A stretch of 64,000 nucleotides of DNA from an uncultured Clostridia bacterium (GTDB taxonomy: Bacteria > Bacillota > Clostridia > TANB77 > CAG-508), in NCBI GenBank assembly GCA_947628085.1, contig CANQYM010000003.1, forward strand, positions 62,001 through 126,000. Reading direction: 5' to 3'. The position numbers and the translations under genes were made by a program. Below, piece by piece: positions 44,061 through 53,141 of this stretch. The notes below the pieces were generated by a model. It did not search any database. It saw nothing but the letters and a program-made list of their open reading frames with translations, and was not told the DNA's origin. Every line of letters starts with the position of its first letter. Position 1 is the first letter of the stretch.

Positions 44061-44690
44061 CTACACTACTATATGTTGTTCACAATGTGCTGTTACTTCA
44101 ATTTGATATGTTGGTGCCTCTTGTTCTATTGTTTTTCTTGCAATTTCTGAATCATTTGCATTATGCTCTTCATTATTTACCCATTTTGCATATACTCTAA
44201 CTGTAACTTGATCATCTTTTGTGAATCCTTTTTGTGCTTCATTTTTTAACAATATACTTCCAGTATATTTACCATCTTGTTCTAGTAAGTTTTCTCCATC
44301 TTGTTTATCAGGGGTTAAATAACATACTTTTGTAACAGACAAATCTTGAGGTTTTGCTTCACCTTCTGTTCCTGTAATAGCTCCAAGTGTAAACCAATAA
44401 TCAATAGAAACTTCTGTGTCTGTTGGATCAATTAATATATCTGCATACATTTCTGTATTTGGAGCCATTTTTCCATCAACAACATGGTCATTTTCTACTT
44501 GATTAAACTTGATTGTCATATCCTCTTCATTATGTGCTCCTCCAACCTCAATGTGCCATTTAGCAACTTGTATTTCTCCAACTCCTGAAGCTGAACCTGC
44601 ATATCTTGCATAAGTACCTGCAATACAGTATAAAGCTATTACAAAAACTACAAGTATACACATTATTTGTTTTACTGTTCTTTTAGCCAT
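44061..44690 (-). CDS. TasA/camelysin-like exported protein
   Basis: 209 residues. The signal segment (about 8-26) ends in GTYARYAGSASG, a cut-site region of SipW substrates. The beta-rich domain contains KMAPNTEMYADILIDPTDTEVSIDYWF. It lies 69 bases after the SipW gene on the same strand, the usual neighbourhood of TasA and CalY. It is likely a structural surface or matrix protein. AAGGAGAA precedes the ATG. Confidence 0.84.
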   Translation of the reverse strand: MAKRTVKQIMCILVVFVIALYCIAGTYARYAGSASGVGEIQVAKWHIEVGGAHNEEDMTIKFNQVENDHVVDGKMAPNTEMYADILIDPTDTEVSIDYWFTLGAITGTEGEAKPQDLSVTKVCYLTPDKQDGENLLEQDGKYTGSILLKNEAQKGFTKDDQVTVRVYAKWVNNEEHNANDSEIARKTIEQEAPTYQIEVTAHCEQHIVV

Positions 44691-44759
44691 TTTGTTCTCC
44701 TTTCTTTTTTATAAATATTTATTTTATAAAAAGTAAAAACTTATTATAAACACAATAAA

Positions 44760-45404
44760 TTATGAATTTTTATTTTGTTTTTCTTGTTCTTCTTTCATTT
44801 TCTTGTACTCTAAAAATTCTTTTCTTTCTTTCTCTTCTTCTTTTGATAGCTTTTTATCTTCTAATTTATTTACTATTTGCAAACAAATTAATCCTACTAC
44901 TAATATTACTAACAATATTACAACTAATCCTATTGGTTGTTGTACAAACATTAGAAAGTTTCCAAGTTTTCCTATTCTTGATACATAAATTCCTTCTACT
45001 TCAGAACTTTTTACTATGTTAGCATCTTCTGCATTGTTAGCATCACCTTTAGTTGTAAAAAGCTTGCTTCCATTTGCCTCCATTACTTCTACTATTCTGT
45101 GAGTTGTAACTGTATTTTTTTCATTTCTAAAAGCGATGATATCACCTTTTTTTAGTGTATTTGTATCAACAACTTTTACGAAAACTAAATCTCCTGTATT
45201 TATTGTACCTTCCATTGATCCTGTTAGTACTATCATAGGTTTATAACCAAAAATATCTGGTATTTTGTCTGGATATTTATTTGCTTTATATATAATTATT
45301 ATTGATATTATTAATACTGGAATTATAATTATAAAAAATAATATTTTTACAAAAGTAAGTACACCAAACCTTTTTTCTTCTTCATTTTTTCTTGCTTTAC
45401 TCAA
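44760..45404 (-). CDS. sipW: SipW-type signal peptidase I
   Basis: 214 residues. Membrane helix about 20-39, TGSMEG with Ser 63, TTHRI with His 102, TKGDANN, a C-terminal helix (about 153-175), then a long Lys/Glu tail (KEEEKERKEF) in the cytoplasm. The His in place of Lys makes it SipW/ER-type. The start is TTG at 45404 with GAGGTG upstream. It lies between the GLUG-repeat protein and TasA-like genes and probably processes both. Confidence 0.9.
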   Translation of the reverse strand: MSKARKNEEEKRFGVLTFVKILFFIIIIPVLIISIIIIYKANKYPDKIPDIFGYKPMIVLTGSMEGTINTGDLVFVKVVDTNTLKKGDIIAFRNEKNTVTTHRIVEVMEANGSKLFTTKGDANNAEDANIVKSSEVEGIYVSRIGKLGNFLMFVQQPIGLVVILLVILVVGLICLQIVNKLEDKKLSKEEEKERKEFLEYKKMKEEQEKQNKNS

Positions 45405-45444
45405 GTTTTACACCTCTTTTATGAATTGCCAATTTAATTTTTAA

Positions 45445-47343
45445 CTAATTTTTTGTATCTGTAGGAACTTCATTATTTACTTCATTTTCATTTATAGCTC
45501 CAACAGTATTCTCATTCATAGGCTCAACTTTATTTTCATTCATTGGTTCAATTTTATTTTCACTCATAGGCTCTACTTTATTCTCACCCATAGGTTCATC
45601 AAAAGTTCCATCATCAGTTCCATTAGCAGGTATAGAGCCAACTTTATTTAGTTCTGTTTTTACTTGTTCATCTGTTAAAGGATGATAGTTTGATAATATT
45701 CTATTTACAAGTATTGGATCTTCACTTACTTCATTTGCTATAACTTCATTTGATCCTAATTCTGTATTTCCTGTGCTAGTACCTCCTTGATATCCTGTTA
45801 TTCTTCCTACTCCAGTTTGACCAGCCGTACTACTAATATTTGTAGAATAGTTTATACAACCAGTAATTGTTCCAACGTTATAACCAACTATTCCTCCAAT
45901 ATAGTTAATTCCAGTTATAGTAGCTGTAGAGTGATTTTTACAATTTGTAACAGTTCCACCTGCTTTATTATAACCTGCTACACCACCAATATCTGTTCCT
46001 GGTCCACTCCTTGTAGTAAAAGTAGTTATATATGTAGTTACATTAGCATAATTTTCGCAATTTCTAACAGTTCCACCACCATTTGATCCAATATTATTAT
46101 TATTATCGTCCTGATCTTGCATTGAAGCAAATCCTACAATTCCTCCTGAAAATTTTTGTCCAGTAACAACACCATAATTCTTGCAGTCTTCTATTGTAGA
46201 AAAAGACATCCATGCTACAATCCCACCTGCAACACCAGAAAATGAATTTGTATCTCCTGTAAATTGTGAAGTTACTTGAGCTTTATTTATACAATTTTTT
46301 ATTGTAGCACTTCTTTGAACATAACCAGCAATACCACCTGCATAAGTATCTCTGTCTGGAGTACTTTTATCTGTTGACATTACAGAAGTTCCATCTACTG
46401 TTATGTTTTCAATAGTTCCTCCTTGTACTCTTCCTACAATCATTCCTGCAGTTTCATTATCATTTACAATTTTTCCACCTATAATAGTAAGATTTCTAAT
46501 ATTTGCTCCTTCTGTGAAACCAAATAATCCTATATTAGTTTGTAGGGCTTTATGCATATATAAATTTGAAATACTATGATTTCCTCCATTAAACACACCA
46601 GAGAATTTATGTGTTTCATCTCCTATTGGAAGCCATCCTGGATCTTGTGTTAGTTCTGCAAATAAATTTCCATTTACTTTACTATCTCTATTAGCATCTC
46701 CATAATCTGTTCTTTCACTATTATCAAAAGAAGTAGATTTTCCGAAATCTAAATCTCTTGTTAGTTTAAATCTCTCATTTTTTACACTATTTATATTATC
46801 TCTCATTGCTATACTTAAATCTAATAAATCTTCTATAGTTTGAATTGCTCCTTTTTGAACAACTTTAAAAGTAACATCAATTGATTTTGAATATGGACTA
46901 GTTGAAGTTACTCGTATTGTAACAGTTTTTTGAGGATCAGATAAATCTTTTATTTTTAGATTAAATGATATTGTATCTTCAATTAATTTACCACCAGCTA
47001 TTGTTTTAGTTAAAGTTGTTCCTTCTACTTCAAATTTATTACTATTAACAACTGAAACTGTATAATTTGTTGCAAAAGAATTATAGTTTGTACCATCATT
47101 ATTTTTTATTTTCATACTAACAGGTGCTGATGTAGTTAATATGTTTTCAATATCTGTTGTTGGTGTTGTTCTTTCAAAAGTAATTGTATCTGTTGTTCCA
47201 ACTGCATCAAAATAAAAAGGAGCTGTTCCTATTGATATATCTAATTTTTTATTAAATATATATTTTGCATAAGAATATGTACTTATTGATAATAAAATAA
47301 AAACGATTAAAACCCCAAGGATTCTAGCACTTTTCTTCTGCAT
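45445..47343 (-). CDS. Exported GLUG-repeat surface protein with TasA-like N-terminus
   Basis: 632 residues from the ATG at 47343 (GGGGG upstream). A SipW-like signal (about 8-26; ending YSYAKYIF) is followed by a beta domain, then about 300 residues of GLUG-type repeats that form a right-handed helix (FSGVFNGGNHSISNLY, GLFGFTEGANIRNL, AGGIAGYVQRSATIKNC, GGIVGYNVGTITGC). The C-terminus has five tandem EPMxENK-like repeats and no wall anchor. It is probably an adhesin or matrix component, cleaved by the neighbouring peptidase. Confidence 0.83.
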   Translation of the reverse strand: MQKKSARILGVLIVFILLSISTYSYAKYIFNKKLDISIGTAPFYFDAVGTTDTITFERTTPTTDIENILTTSAPVSMKIKNNDGTNYNSFATNYTVSVVNSNKFEVEGTTLTKTIAGGKLIEDTISFNLKIKDLSDPQKTVTIRVTSTSPYSKSIDVTFKVVQKGAIQTIEDLLDLSIAMRDNINSVKNERFKLTRDLDFGKSTSFDNSERTDYGDANRDSKVNGNLFAELTQDPGWLPIGDETHKFSGVFNGGNHSISNLYMHKALQTNIGLFGFTEGANIRNLTIIGGKIVNDNETAGMIVGRVQGGTIENITVDGTSVMSTDKSTPDRDTYAGGIAGYVQRSATIKNCINKAQVTSQFTGDTNSFSGVAGGIVAWMSFSTIEDCKNYGVVTGQKFSGGIVGFASMQDQDDNNNNIGSNGGGTVRNCENYANVTTYITTFTTRSGPGTDIGGVAGYNKAGGTVTNCKNHSTATITGINYIGGIVGYNVGTITGCINYSTNISSTAGQTGVGRITGYQGGTSTGNTELGSNEVIANEVSEDPILVNRILSNYHPLTDEQVKTELNKVGSIPANGTDDGTFDEPMGENKVEPMSENKIEPMNENKVEPMNENTVGAINENEVNNEVPTDTKN

Positions 47344-47558
47344 TAAGAATACCCCCTTTTTATTTAAATTTATATATGTATACGGATACAAGAATTACAT
47401 CATTTTATATAATTAATGCGCCTTATTTTATAAACTTTAATATCTAAATATATAGTAATACTAAAGAGCATATTTTTCAATATTCCAATGGGTTTTTTAA
47501 CATACTTTTAACTTAATTGTTACACTTTTTTAACATTTAAAATTTGACTCTTTTTATA

Positions 47559-47592
47559 GCAAAAAACCTCATAATTTTTATGAGGTTTTTTA
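47559..47592 (-). terminator. Terminator of the adhesin gene
   Basis: AAAAAACCTCATAA pairs with TTATGAGGTTTTTT, 28 bases after the adhesin stop. Confidence 0.9.
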
Positions 47593-47620
47593 TTAATATA
47601 TTAAGTTTTTTTATTGATAT

Positions 47621-50600
47621 CTATTGTTTTTTTATTTTTGAACTAATTATTTGTATTGCGTTCATCATTAATACAAATAATAATATTGATATTGTTAAAA
47701 TAATTGTATCTCCTGTATTTGGTACTTCAGCATCATTTTTAGCTGTATTTTCGCTACTAGTATCAGCTTTTGGTGTTGATGATGTGCTAGCTTGTATTGT
47801 TGTTGGTGTATTATTTGTAGTTTCTGCTTTTACAGTTGTTTGACTATTATTTGAATTTTCTGATGGCGTTGGGGTTTGATTATTATTATTTAGGTTTCCT
47901 GATGATTCTTGATTTTGATTATTACTATTTATATCTTCCTGTTTTTCATAATAATATTTTACCACTATTGGTTCTTTTGTCATTGTTCCTTTATTATTTT
48001 CTGGATATGTTGTTTTATCTAATTTATATCCTTCAATGTATTTTTCTTCTGTTTCATAAGTGTCTCCGACACTTCCATCAATATGTTTATCTTCTGCTAA
48101 TTCTTTTTCTGTAGATTTTTCTAAATATTTTACAACAACTTCTGTTTTTATATTTGTATAATAATATTCCACAACTATTTGGTCTGTTGTCATTATTCCA
48201 GACTTATTTTCTGGAATATAGCTATCTTCTGCATTTTTTCCTAAAACAGCTAATAATTCTTCTACAGTTTGAACATTGTTTTCAGTTAAAACTTCTGGAT
48301 GATCTTGAACATATTTTGTATAATATTCTTCATTTGTTGCTAATCTATAATACTTGAATTCTTTTGAATTTGTTGCATATGGGTCTCCTTCATGTCCGGT
48401 ATATATAGTTTCGTCTTCTAATAAGTTATCGTTTCCTAAATCTTTATGTTGTTCAACTACTCCTTCCGATTTTTTAACATAATAGTATTTTACTACTGTT
48501 TCTGAATTTGTGCTTCCATATTCATTTTTAGTAACAGTCATTTCACCTTTAGCATTTTCTGGATATAATTCTTGTACTAAATCATAATTTTCAAATGTTT
48601 TCTCTTTTGTTTCATAAGGGTCATCTTCATGTCCATAAATATATTCTGTACTGTCTTTAAGTTCTTCAGTTTCTGTATCTTCTTCTTGTATAGTTTCTCC
48701 AGTTATTTTATCTATGTGTTCTACTTTTACTGATGCTCTTTTTATATAATAGTATTTTACTTCTATTACATCTTCTGTCATTTTTCCTTTAGCATTATCT
48801 GGATACATTTCCTCTACTAAATCGTATCCTTCAAAACTTTGTGGAGATGTAATATATTCGTCGTCTACTTTTCCCTCATATTCTTTATTGTCTAATAATT
48901 TTTCTGTTTTTACATCAATATGTTTTTCAATTACGCCACTTGAAACATGTATATAATAGTAATTTAATATTAATACATCTTTTTCCATTGTTACAGTTTC
49001 TTCTGTTGGTTTTTGTACTAATACATAATTTTCAAAATCTCTTGCTTCAGATGTAAATGTTTCTCCAACTAGTCCTTCTTTTTCATATGTATCTAAGTTT
49101 TGTTCTGTAAGCTTATCTATATAATTTACTACTACTTTTGTTTTTTGTACATAATAATATATTACTACTATTGGATCTTCTGTCATTTTTCCTGTTGTAT
49201 TTTTTGTATCTTCTACGAAAGTATAATTTTCTATTTCTTCTTGTGTTGTAGTGTAATCTAATCCTTCATGTCCTGGTATTGTTTTTTGTTCAGCAAGTAT
49301 TAAATTATCTGTATAGTCTTCTGGTGTATCATCTTTTTCTAGATATTTTACTATAACTTCTGTATTTTTTGCATAATAATAAGTTTTTACTTGTGGATCT
49401 TCTGTATACTCTCCTGTTTTCTCTGTTGGTCCTTCTACTAAAGTATATCCCGGTATTTCTTTTTCATCTTTTTCAACATCAAATTCTGTTCCTACTTTAC
49501 CAGTATGCTCTTCTGTAGTTTCTATAATGTCATCAGAATATCTATCTTTATATTCTACACTTACTTTTCCTTCTATATTTATTGTTGTGTCATATGTTTC
49601 TGTTATTTCTTCAGTACTTGCATTATTTTCTAATAATAGTTGTCCTTTTACTGTATTTGTAATGTTTTCTTTTAATACATCTACTCCTTCATACAACAAG
49701 CTTATATTCTTTTCAACAGATATAGTTGCTGTTTCGTTCTCTTCTTTAAATGTATTGATATTTTCTATATCTATATCCCATGTTATTGTATTGTCTTCTG
49801 GATTATAAATACCGTCATCTAAAACTGATTCTTTATCATTAATTGGATATTGTAAATTATCTACTAATTTAACCTTAGCATTTCCTGCATATTTACTAAT
49901 TTCTGCCTCGTAATTTATCTTGTAGTCTACTTTATCTTCTCTTGAATTTATACTATCTGTTCCTGTTTTTGTTATAGTTTGTTTTAAAATCTCAGAATCT
50001 TCCTCTGGAGTTACCTCTAATGATGTAGTATCTTTCTTTTCCTCTTTATCTATAATTACAACTGGTTGTGCTATGTCATTTTCTGTTGTTGCCCATAATG
50101 TTGGTTTTGTTGCTTCATAATTTATATTTGCATCTACTGTTATTTTGTCTATTTTTGTTATTGGTATAGATAAGTAGAATTCTCCTTCTTTTATATCTTC
50201 TTTTTGAACTTCTGATTTTTCGTTATTTAAAATTGTATAATTATCAACATTTTCCTCTCCGATTTTTACTGAAAAATCTACATCATATAATAAATCGTTG
50301 TTTTTAACTACATTAATTGGTCCTACTATGTAATTACCATTTTCTATTGTATATTCTAAAGGTTTTTCTGAATCTATTTTTGCAGGTGCTCCAACACCTT
50401 GGAAGTTTTCTTCATATAATTCATTTGGTACTAAAGTTAAGAATTTTGAAGCAGCATATCCAACTGTGCCATCTGCTATTTTAATTTTATCCCAAACAAA
50501 TCCATTGGCTGTAGCAACGTTTCTTTCAATTCTTGTTACAGTTTCTCCATTATTTGCACTACCTATTCTCTCACCAGATGTGCTAGGTTTATCTCTTACA

Positions 50601-51631
50601 ATTACTCCTGATGGTGTTGTTACTTCACAAGTTTCATTATATTCTACTACTTTATATAAATTACTGTTTACATATCCTTGTGTTCCATCTTCTAATTCAA
50701 CTAAACTCCAAGTTCTACCTTCTACAAATCCTACATTGTCTCTTATTTTTGTCATTGTGGTTCCCTTTGGTAGTTTAACTATAGTCTCAGATGAACTTCC
50801 TGGCTCTTTCTTTACATTACATCCTTTTGTAGATGTAACTTTGCATTTTTGATTTACAATTTCTCCACCTAAAAAGTATCTTTCTGATGCGTCTGCTAAA
50901 TATTTGTATAATGACTCTATTTGTCTTTCTCTTTCTTCTCCTTCTTGTGTTTCTTGTCTATATTTTGTTAAATCATAATAGCTAGAAGCATCTGTTGTAT
51001 ATTCTAGTAAATCTGTTTTATTGTAATTTTCTCTATAAAGTTCATCTTCGCTATTTACAAGACTCCATATTACAAGTTGATTTGCAACTTCTATATCTAT
51101 ATCTTTTAATGGATGTGTATATTCATTAGGATATTTCTTATTTACTTCTTCTAATAGTCTTTCTCTATACTCACTACTTGAACCTCCTGGTGCGTATATG
51201 TAAGAAAGTAATGCAAGCAACTTATTATATTTACCGCTATTTACTAAGTTATATAAAACTTTATTTTGTGCTGCAATTTCTTCTTTTTCTGTTAACATAT
51301 CAAAAGATATGTCATAAGTATATACTTTACCAGATTCTGTAAAACCTAATCCAGCTCTTAGACAATATATAGGTGGTTGGTTTTCGTTTGGTGGCATATT
51401 ATCTGCATTTGAAGCATGCTCATAAATTTTCCACATTATTTTGCTGTTTTCTTTTAGCCTATAACCTAATATGTCTCCATCTCTCTGTCTAAGCATTCCT
51501 ATACTTAAAAATTTCTGTCCTGATTTTGATGCAGAGCTATATGGCATTATTCCAAAAATTATTGCTCCCATCATTACAAGCATTAGCAGGATTAAAAAAA
51601 TAAATAATAATACTTTTCTTAAACTTTTCAT
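47621..51631 (-). CDS. Giant surface adhesin: thioester domain, SH3 pair, seven MucBP repeats, VPNTG anchor
   Basis: 1,336 residues. After a signal segment (about 6-29) comes a domain with Cys 90 (IYCLRAGLGF) and Gln 185 (NQLVIWSL), the pair that forms an internal thioester in Gram-positive TQXA/TED adhesins. Two SH3-like repeats (about 262-335 and 338-410) follow, then a long beta region, then seven MucBP-like repeats, each ending in a YYY strand (about 735-1245). A low-complexity Asn/Thr/Ser linker leads to VPNTG, a hydrophobic helix and KIKKQ, a sortase-type signal with Val instead of Leu. It likely binds host or mucin surfaces covalently and is wall-anchored. Confidence 0.87.
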   Translation of the reverse strand: MKSLRKVLLFIFLILLMLVMMGAIIFGIMPYSSASKSGQKFLSIGMLRQRDGDILGYRLKENSKIMWKIYEHASNADNMPPNENQPPIYCLRAGLGFTESGKVYTYDISFDMLTEKEEIAAQNKVLYNLVNSGKYNKLLALLSYIYAPGGSSSEYRERLLEEVNKKYPNEYTHPLKDIDIEVANQLVIWSLVNSEDELYRENYNKTDLLEYTTDASSYYDLTKYRQETQEGEERERQIESLYKYLADASERYFLGGEIVNQKCKVTSTKGCNVKKEPGSSSETIVKLPKGTTMTKIRDNVGFVEGRTWSLVELEDGTQGYVNSNLYKVVEYNETCEVTTPSGVIVRDKPSTSGERIGSANNGETVTRIERNVATANGFVWDKIKIADGTVGYAASKFLTLVPNELYEENFQGVGAPAKIDSEKPLEYTIENGNYIVGPINVVKNNDLLYDVDFSVKIGEENVDNYTILNNEKSEVQKEDIKEGEFYLSIPITKIDKITVDANINYEATKPTLWATTENDIAQPVVIIDKEEKKDTTSLEVTPEEDSEILKQTITKTGTDSINSREDKVDYKINYEAEISKYAGNAKVKLVDNLQYPINDKESVLDDGIYNPEDNTITWDIDIENINTFKEENETATISVEKNISLLYEGVDVLKENITNTVKGQLLLENNASTEEITETYDTTINIEGKVSVEYKDRYSDDIIETTEEHTGKVGTEFDVEKDEKEIPGYTLVEGPTEKTGEYTEDPQVKTYYYAKNTEVIVKYLEKDDTPEDYTDNLILAEQKTIPGHEGLDYTTTQEEIENYTFVEDTKNTTGKMTEDPIVVIYYYVQKTKVVVNYIDKLTEQNLDTYEKEGLVGETFTSEARDFENYVLVQKPTEETVTMEKDVLILNYYYIHVSSGVIEKHIDVKTEKLLDNKEYEGKVDDEYITSPQSFEGYDLVEEMYPDNAKGKMTEDVIEVKYYYIKRASVKVEHIDKITGETIQEEDTETEELKDSTEYIYGHEDDPYETKEKTFENYDLVQELYPENAKGEMTVTKNEYGSTNSETVVKYYYVKKSEGVVEQHKDLGNDNLLEDETIYTGHEGDPYATNSKEFKYYRLATNEEYYTKYVQDHPEVLTENNVQTVEELLAVLGKNAEDSYIPENKSGIMTTDQIVVEYYYTNIKTEVVVKYLEKSTEKELAEDKHIDGSVGDTYETEEKYIEGYKLDKTTYPENNKGTMTKEPIVVKYYYEKQEDINSNNQNQESSGNLNNNNQTPTPSENSNNSQTTVKAETTNNTPTTIQASTSSTPKADTSSENTAKNDAEVPNTGDTIILTISILLFVLMMNAIQIISSKIKKQ

Positions 51632-51881
51632 TGCTCTTTACTTTTTTACCTCCATTACAAATATATATTCTTTTAACAATATAACTCTTTTTTATTTAAT
51701 TTCATATAAAATTAATTTTACATTTTTAGGCTGTTTTCATAGATTTTGTACGGAATATATGTTTTTTAGTTTTTATCATTTTTATTTCAATTTTCGCATT
51801 ATTATTTAAATTTTATAAACCAAATATTTAAATTTATATCACTTATCTAGGGATTAATACTTTTCGCGTTTTCAAAATAAA

Positions 51882-51922
51882 AAAAATCTAAATTGCAAAA
51901 ACTTTTACAATTTAGATTTTTA
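51882..51922 (-). terminator. Terminator of prfA
   Basis: AAAAATCTAAATTG pairs with CAATTTAGATTTTT, 26 bases after the prfA stop. Confidence 0.85.
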
Positions 51923-51947
51923 AATCATTTTTACTTAAAAAATATAA

Positions 51948-53009
51948 TTACTCATTATCTCCTTTTAATTTTTCTGCTCTATCTGTTGCAATTAAGTTGT
52001 CTATCATTTCATCCATATCACCATTTAAGAAGTTTTCCATTTGGAATATGCTAAATCCTATTCTATGGTCTGTGATTCTTCCTTGTGGATAGTTATATGT
52101 TCTTATTTTTTCACTTCTATCACCTGAACCTACTTGACTTCTTCTTTCACTTGCAACTGCTTTTTCTTGTTTTTCCCTTTCCATTTCATAAATTCTAGAA
52201 CGAAGTAATCTCATAGCATATTCTCTGTTTTGAAGTTGTGATCTTTCTGTTTGACATTCTGCAACTATTCCAGTTGGTTCATGAATTAATCTAACAGCTG
52301 AAGAAGTTTTATTAACATGCTGACCGCCTGCTCCTGAAGCTCTAAAAACTTCCATTTTAATATCTGCTGGATTTATATCTACTTCCACATCTTCAACTTC
52401 TGGCAAAACAGCAACTGTAGCTGTTGAGGTGTGGATTCTTCCACTACTTTCTGTGTCTGGAACTCTTTGAACTCTGTGTACTCCACTCTCAAATTTAAAT
52501 CTGCTATAAGCACCTTTTCCAGTAATCATGAAAGATATTTCTTTATATCCACCAATTCCTGTTTCATTTTCATTTAAAACTTGAATTTGAAAATGTTTTC
52601 TTTCAGCATACATAGAATACATTCTAAAAAGCACTCCTGCAAATAATGCAGCTTCCTCTCCACCAGCACCTGCTCTTATTTCACAAATAACATTGCTATC
52701 ATCATTTGGATCTTTTGGAATTAATAAAATTTTAAGTTCTTCTTCTATCTTAGGTAGTTTTTCTTTTGCTTCTAGCATTTCTGCTTCTGCTAGTTCTTTC
52801 ATTTCAGGATCACTAATCATTTCTTTTGCTTCTTCTAAATCCTTTGCAACTTTTTTGTATTCTCTGTATTTAAGAACTACCTCTTCTATATCGCTATGTT
52901 CTTTCATTAGCTTTTTCCATTCATTTTGTTTAGAAATAATTTCAGGATCACTAATTAAATTATTTAATTCTTCATATCTTTTTTCAACATCATCTAATCT
53001 TTGAAACAT
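51948..53009 (-). CDS. prfA: Peptide chain release factor 1
   Basis: 353 residues from the ATG at 53009, chosen because AAAGGAAG lies upstream and the family usually begins MFxxL; the ATG at 53042 has none. [10 protein letters not shown] carries the GGQ loop that triggers peptidyl-tRNA hydrolysis, and [20 protein letters not shown] surrounds the codon-recognition region of RF1 (PxT-type motif in the preceding loop). It reads UAA and UAG. Single-gene unit with its own terminator. Confidence 0.95.
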   Translation of the reverse strand: MFQRLDDVEKRYEELNNLISDPEIISKQNEWKKLMKEHSDIEEVVLKYREYKKVAKDLEEAKEMISDPEMKELAEAEMLEAKEKLPKIEEELKILLIPKDPNDDSNVICEIRAGAGGEEAALFAGVLFRMYSMYAERKHFQIQVLNENETGIGGYKEISFMITGKGAYSRFKFESGVHRVQRVPDTESSGRIHTSTATVAVLPEVEDVEVDINPADIKMEVFRASGAGGQHVNKTSSAVRLIHEPTGIVAECQTERSQLQNREYAMRLLRSRIYEMEREKQEKAVASERRSQVGSGDRSEKIRTYNYPQGRITDHRIGFSIFQMENFLNGDMDEMIDNLIATDRAEKLKGDNE

Positions 53010-53103
53010 ATAAAATAACTTCCTTTTTTTAAAATTGCTCAATTATTATACCATAAATTTACTAGTTATACAATGTTTTTACTTTGTTTTTGGTAATATA
53101 TTG

Positions 53104-53140
53104 AAAAATCGATGTAATTTCTCACATCGATTTTTATTTT
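53104..53140 (-). terminator. Terminator of the SbcCD/YhaNO-like pair
   Basis: AAAAATCGATGT pairs with ACATCGATTTTT, followed on the minus strand by T's, just after the stop at 53142. Confidence 0.85.
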
Positions 53141-53141
53141 T

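Noticed and set aside
45500..45640. Tandem short repeats near the GLUG protein C-terminus as a regulatory repeat array
   Set aside because: They encode in-frame EPMxENK units, so they are part of the protein.
48000..50000. Repeated A/T-rich units in the adhesin as a CRISPR array
   Set aside because: They are in-frame MucBP protein repeats of about 70 residues with diverged DNA, not short identical direct repeats with unique spacers.
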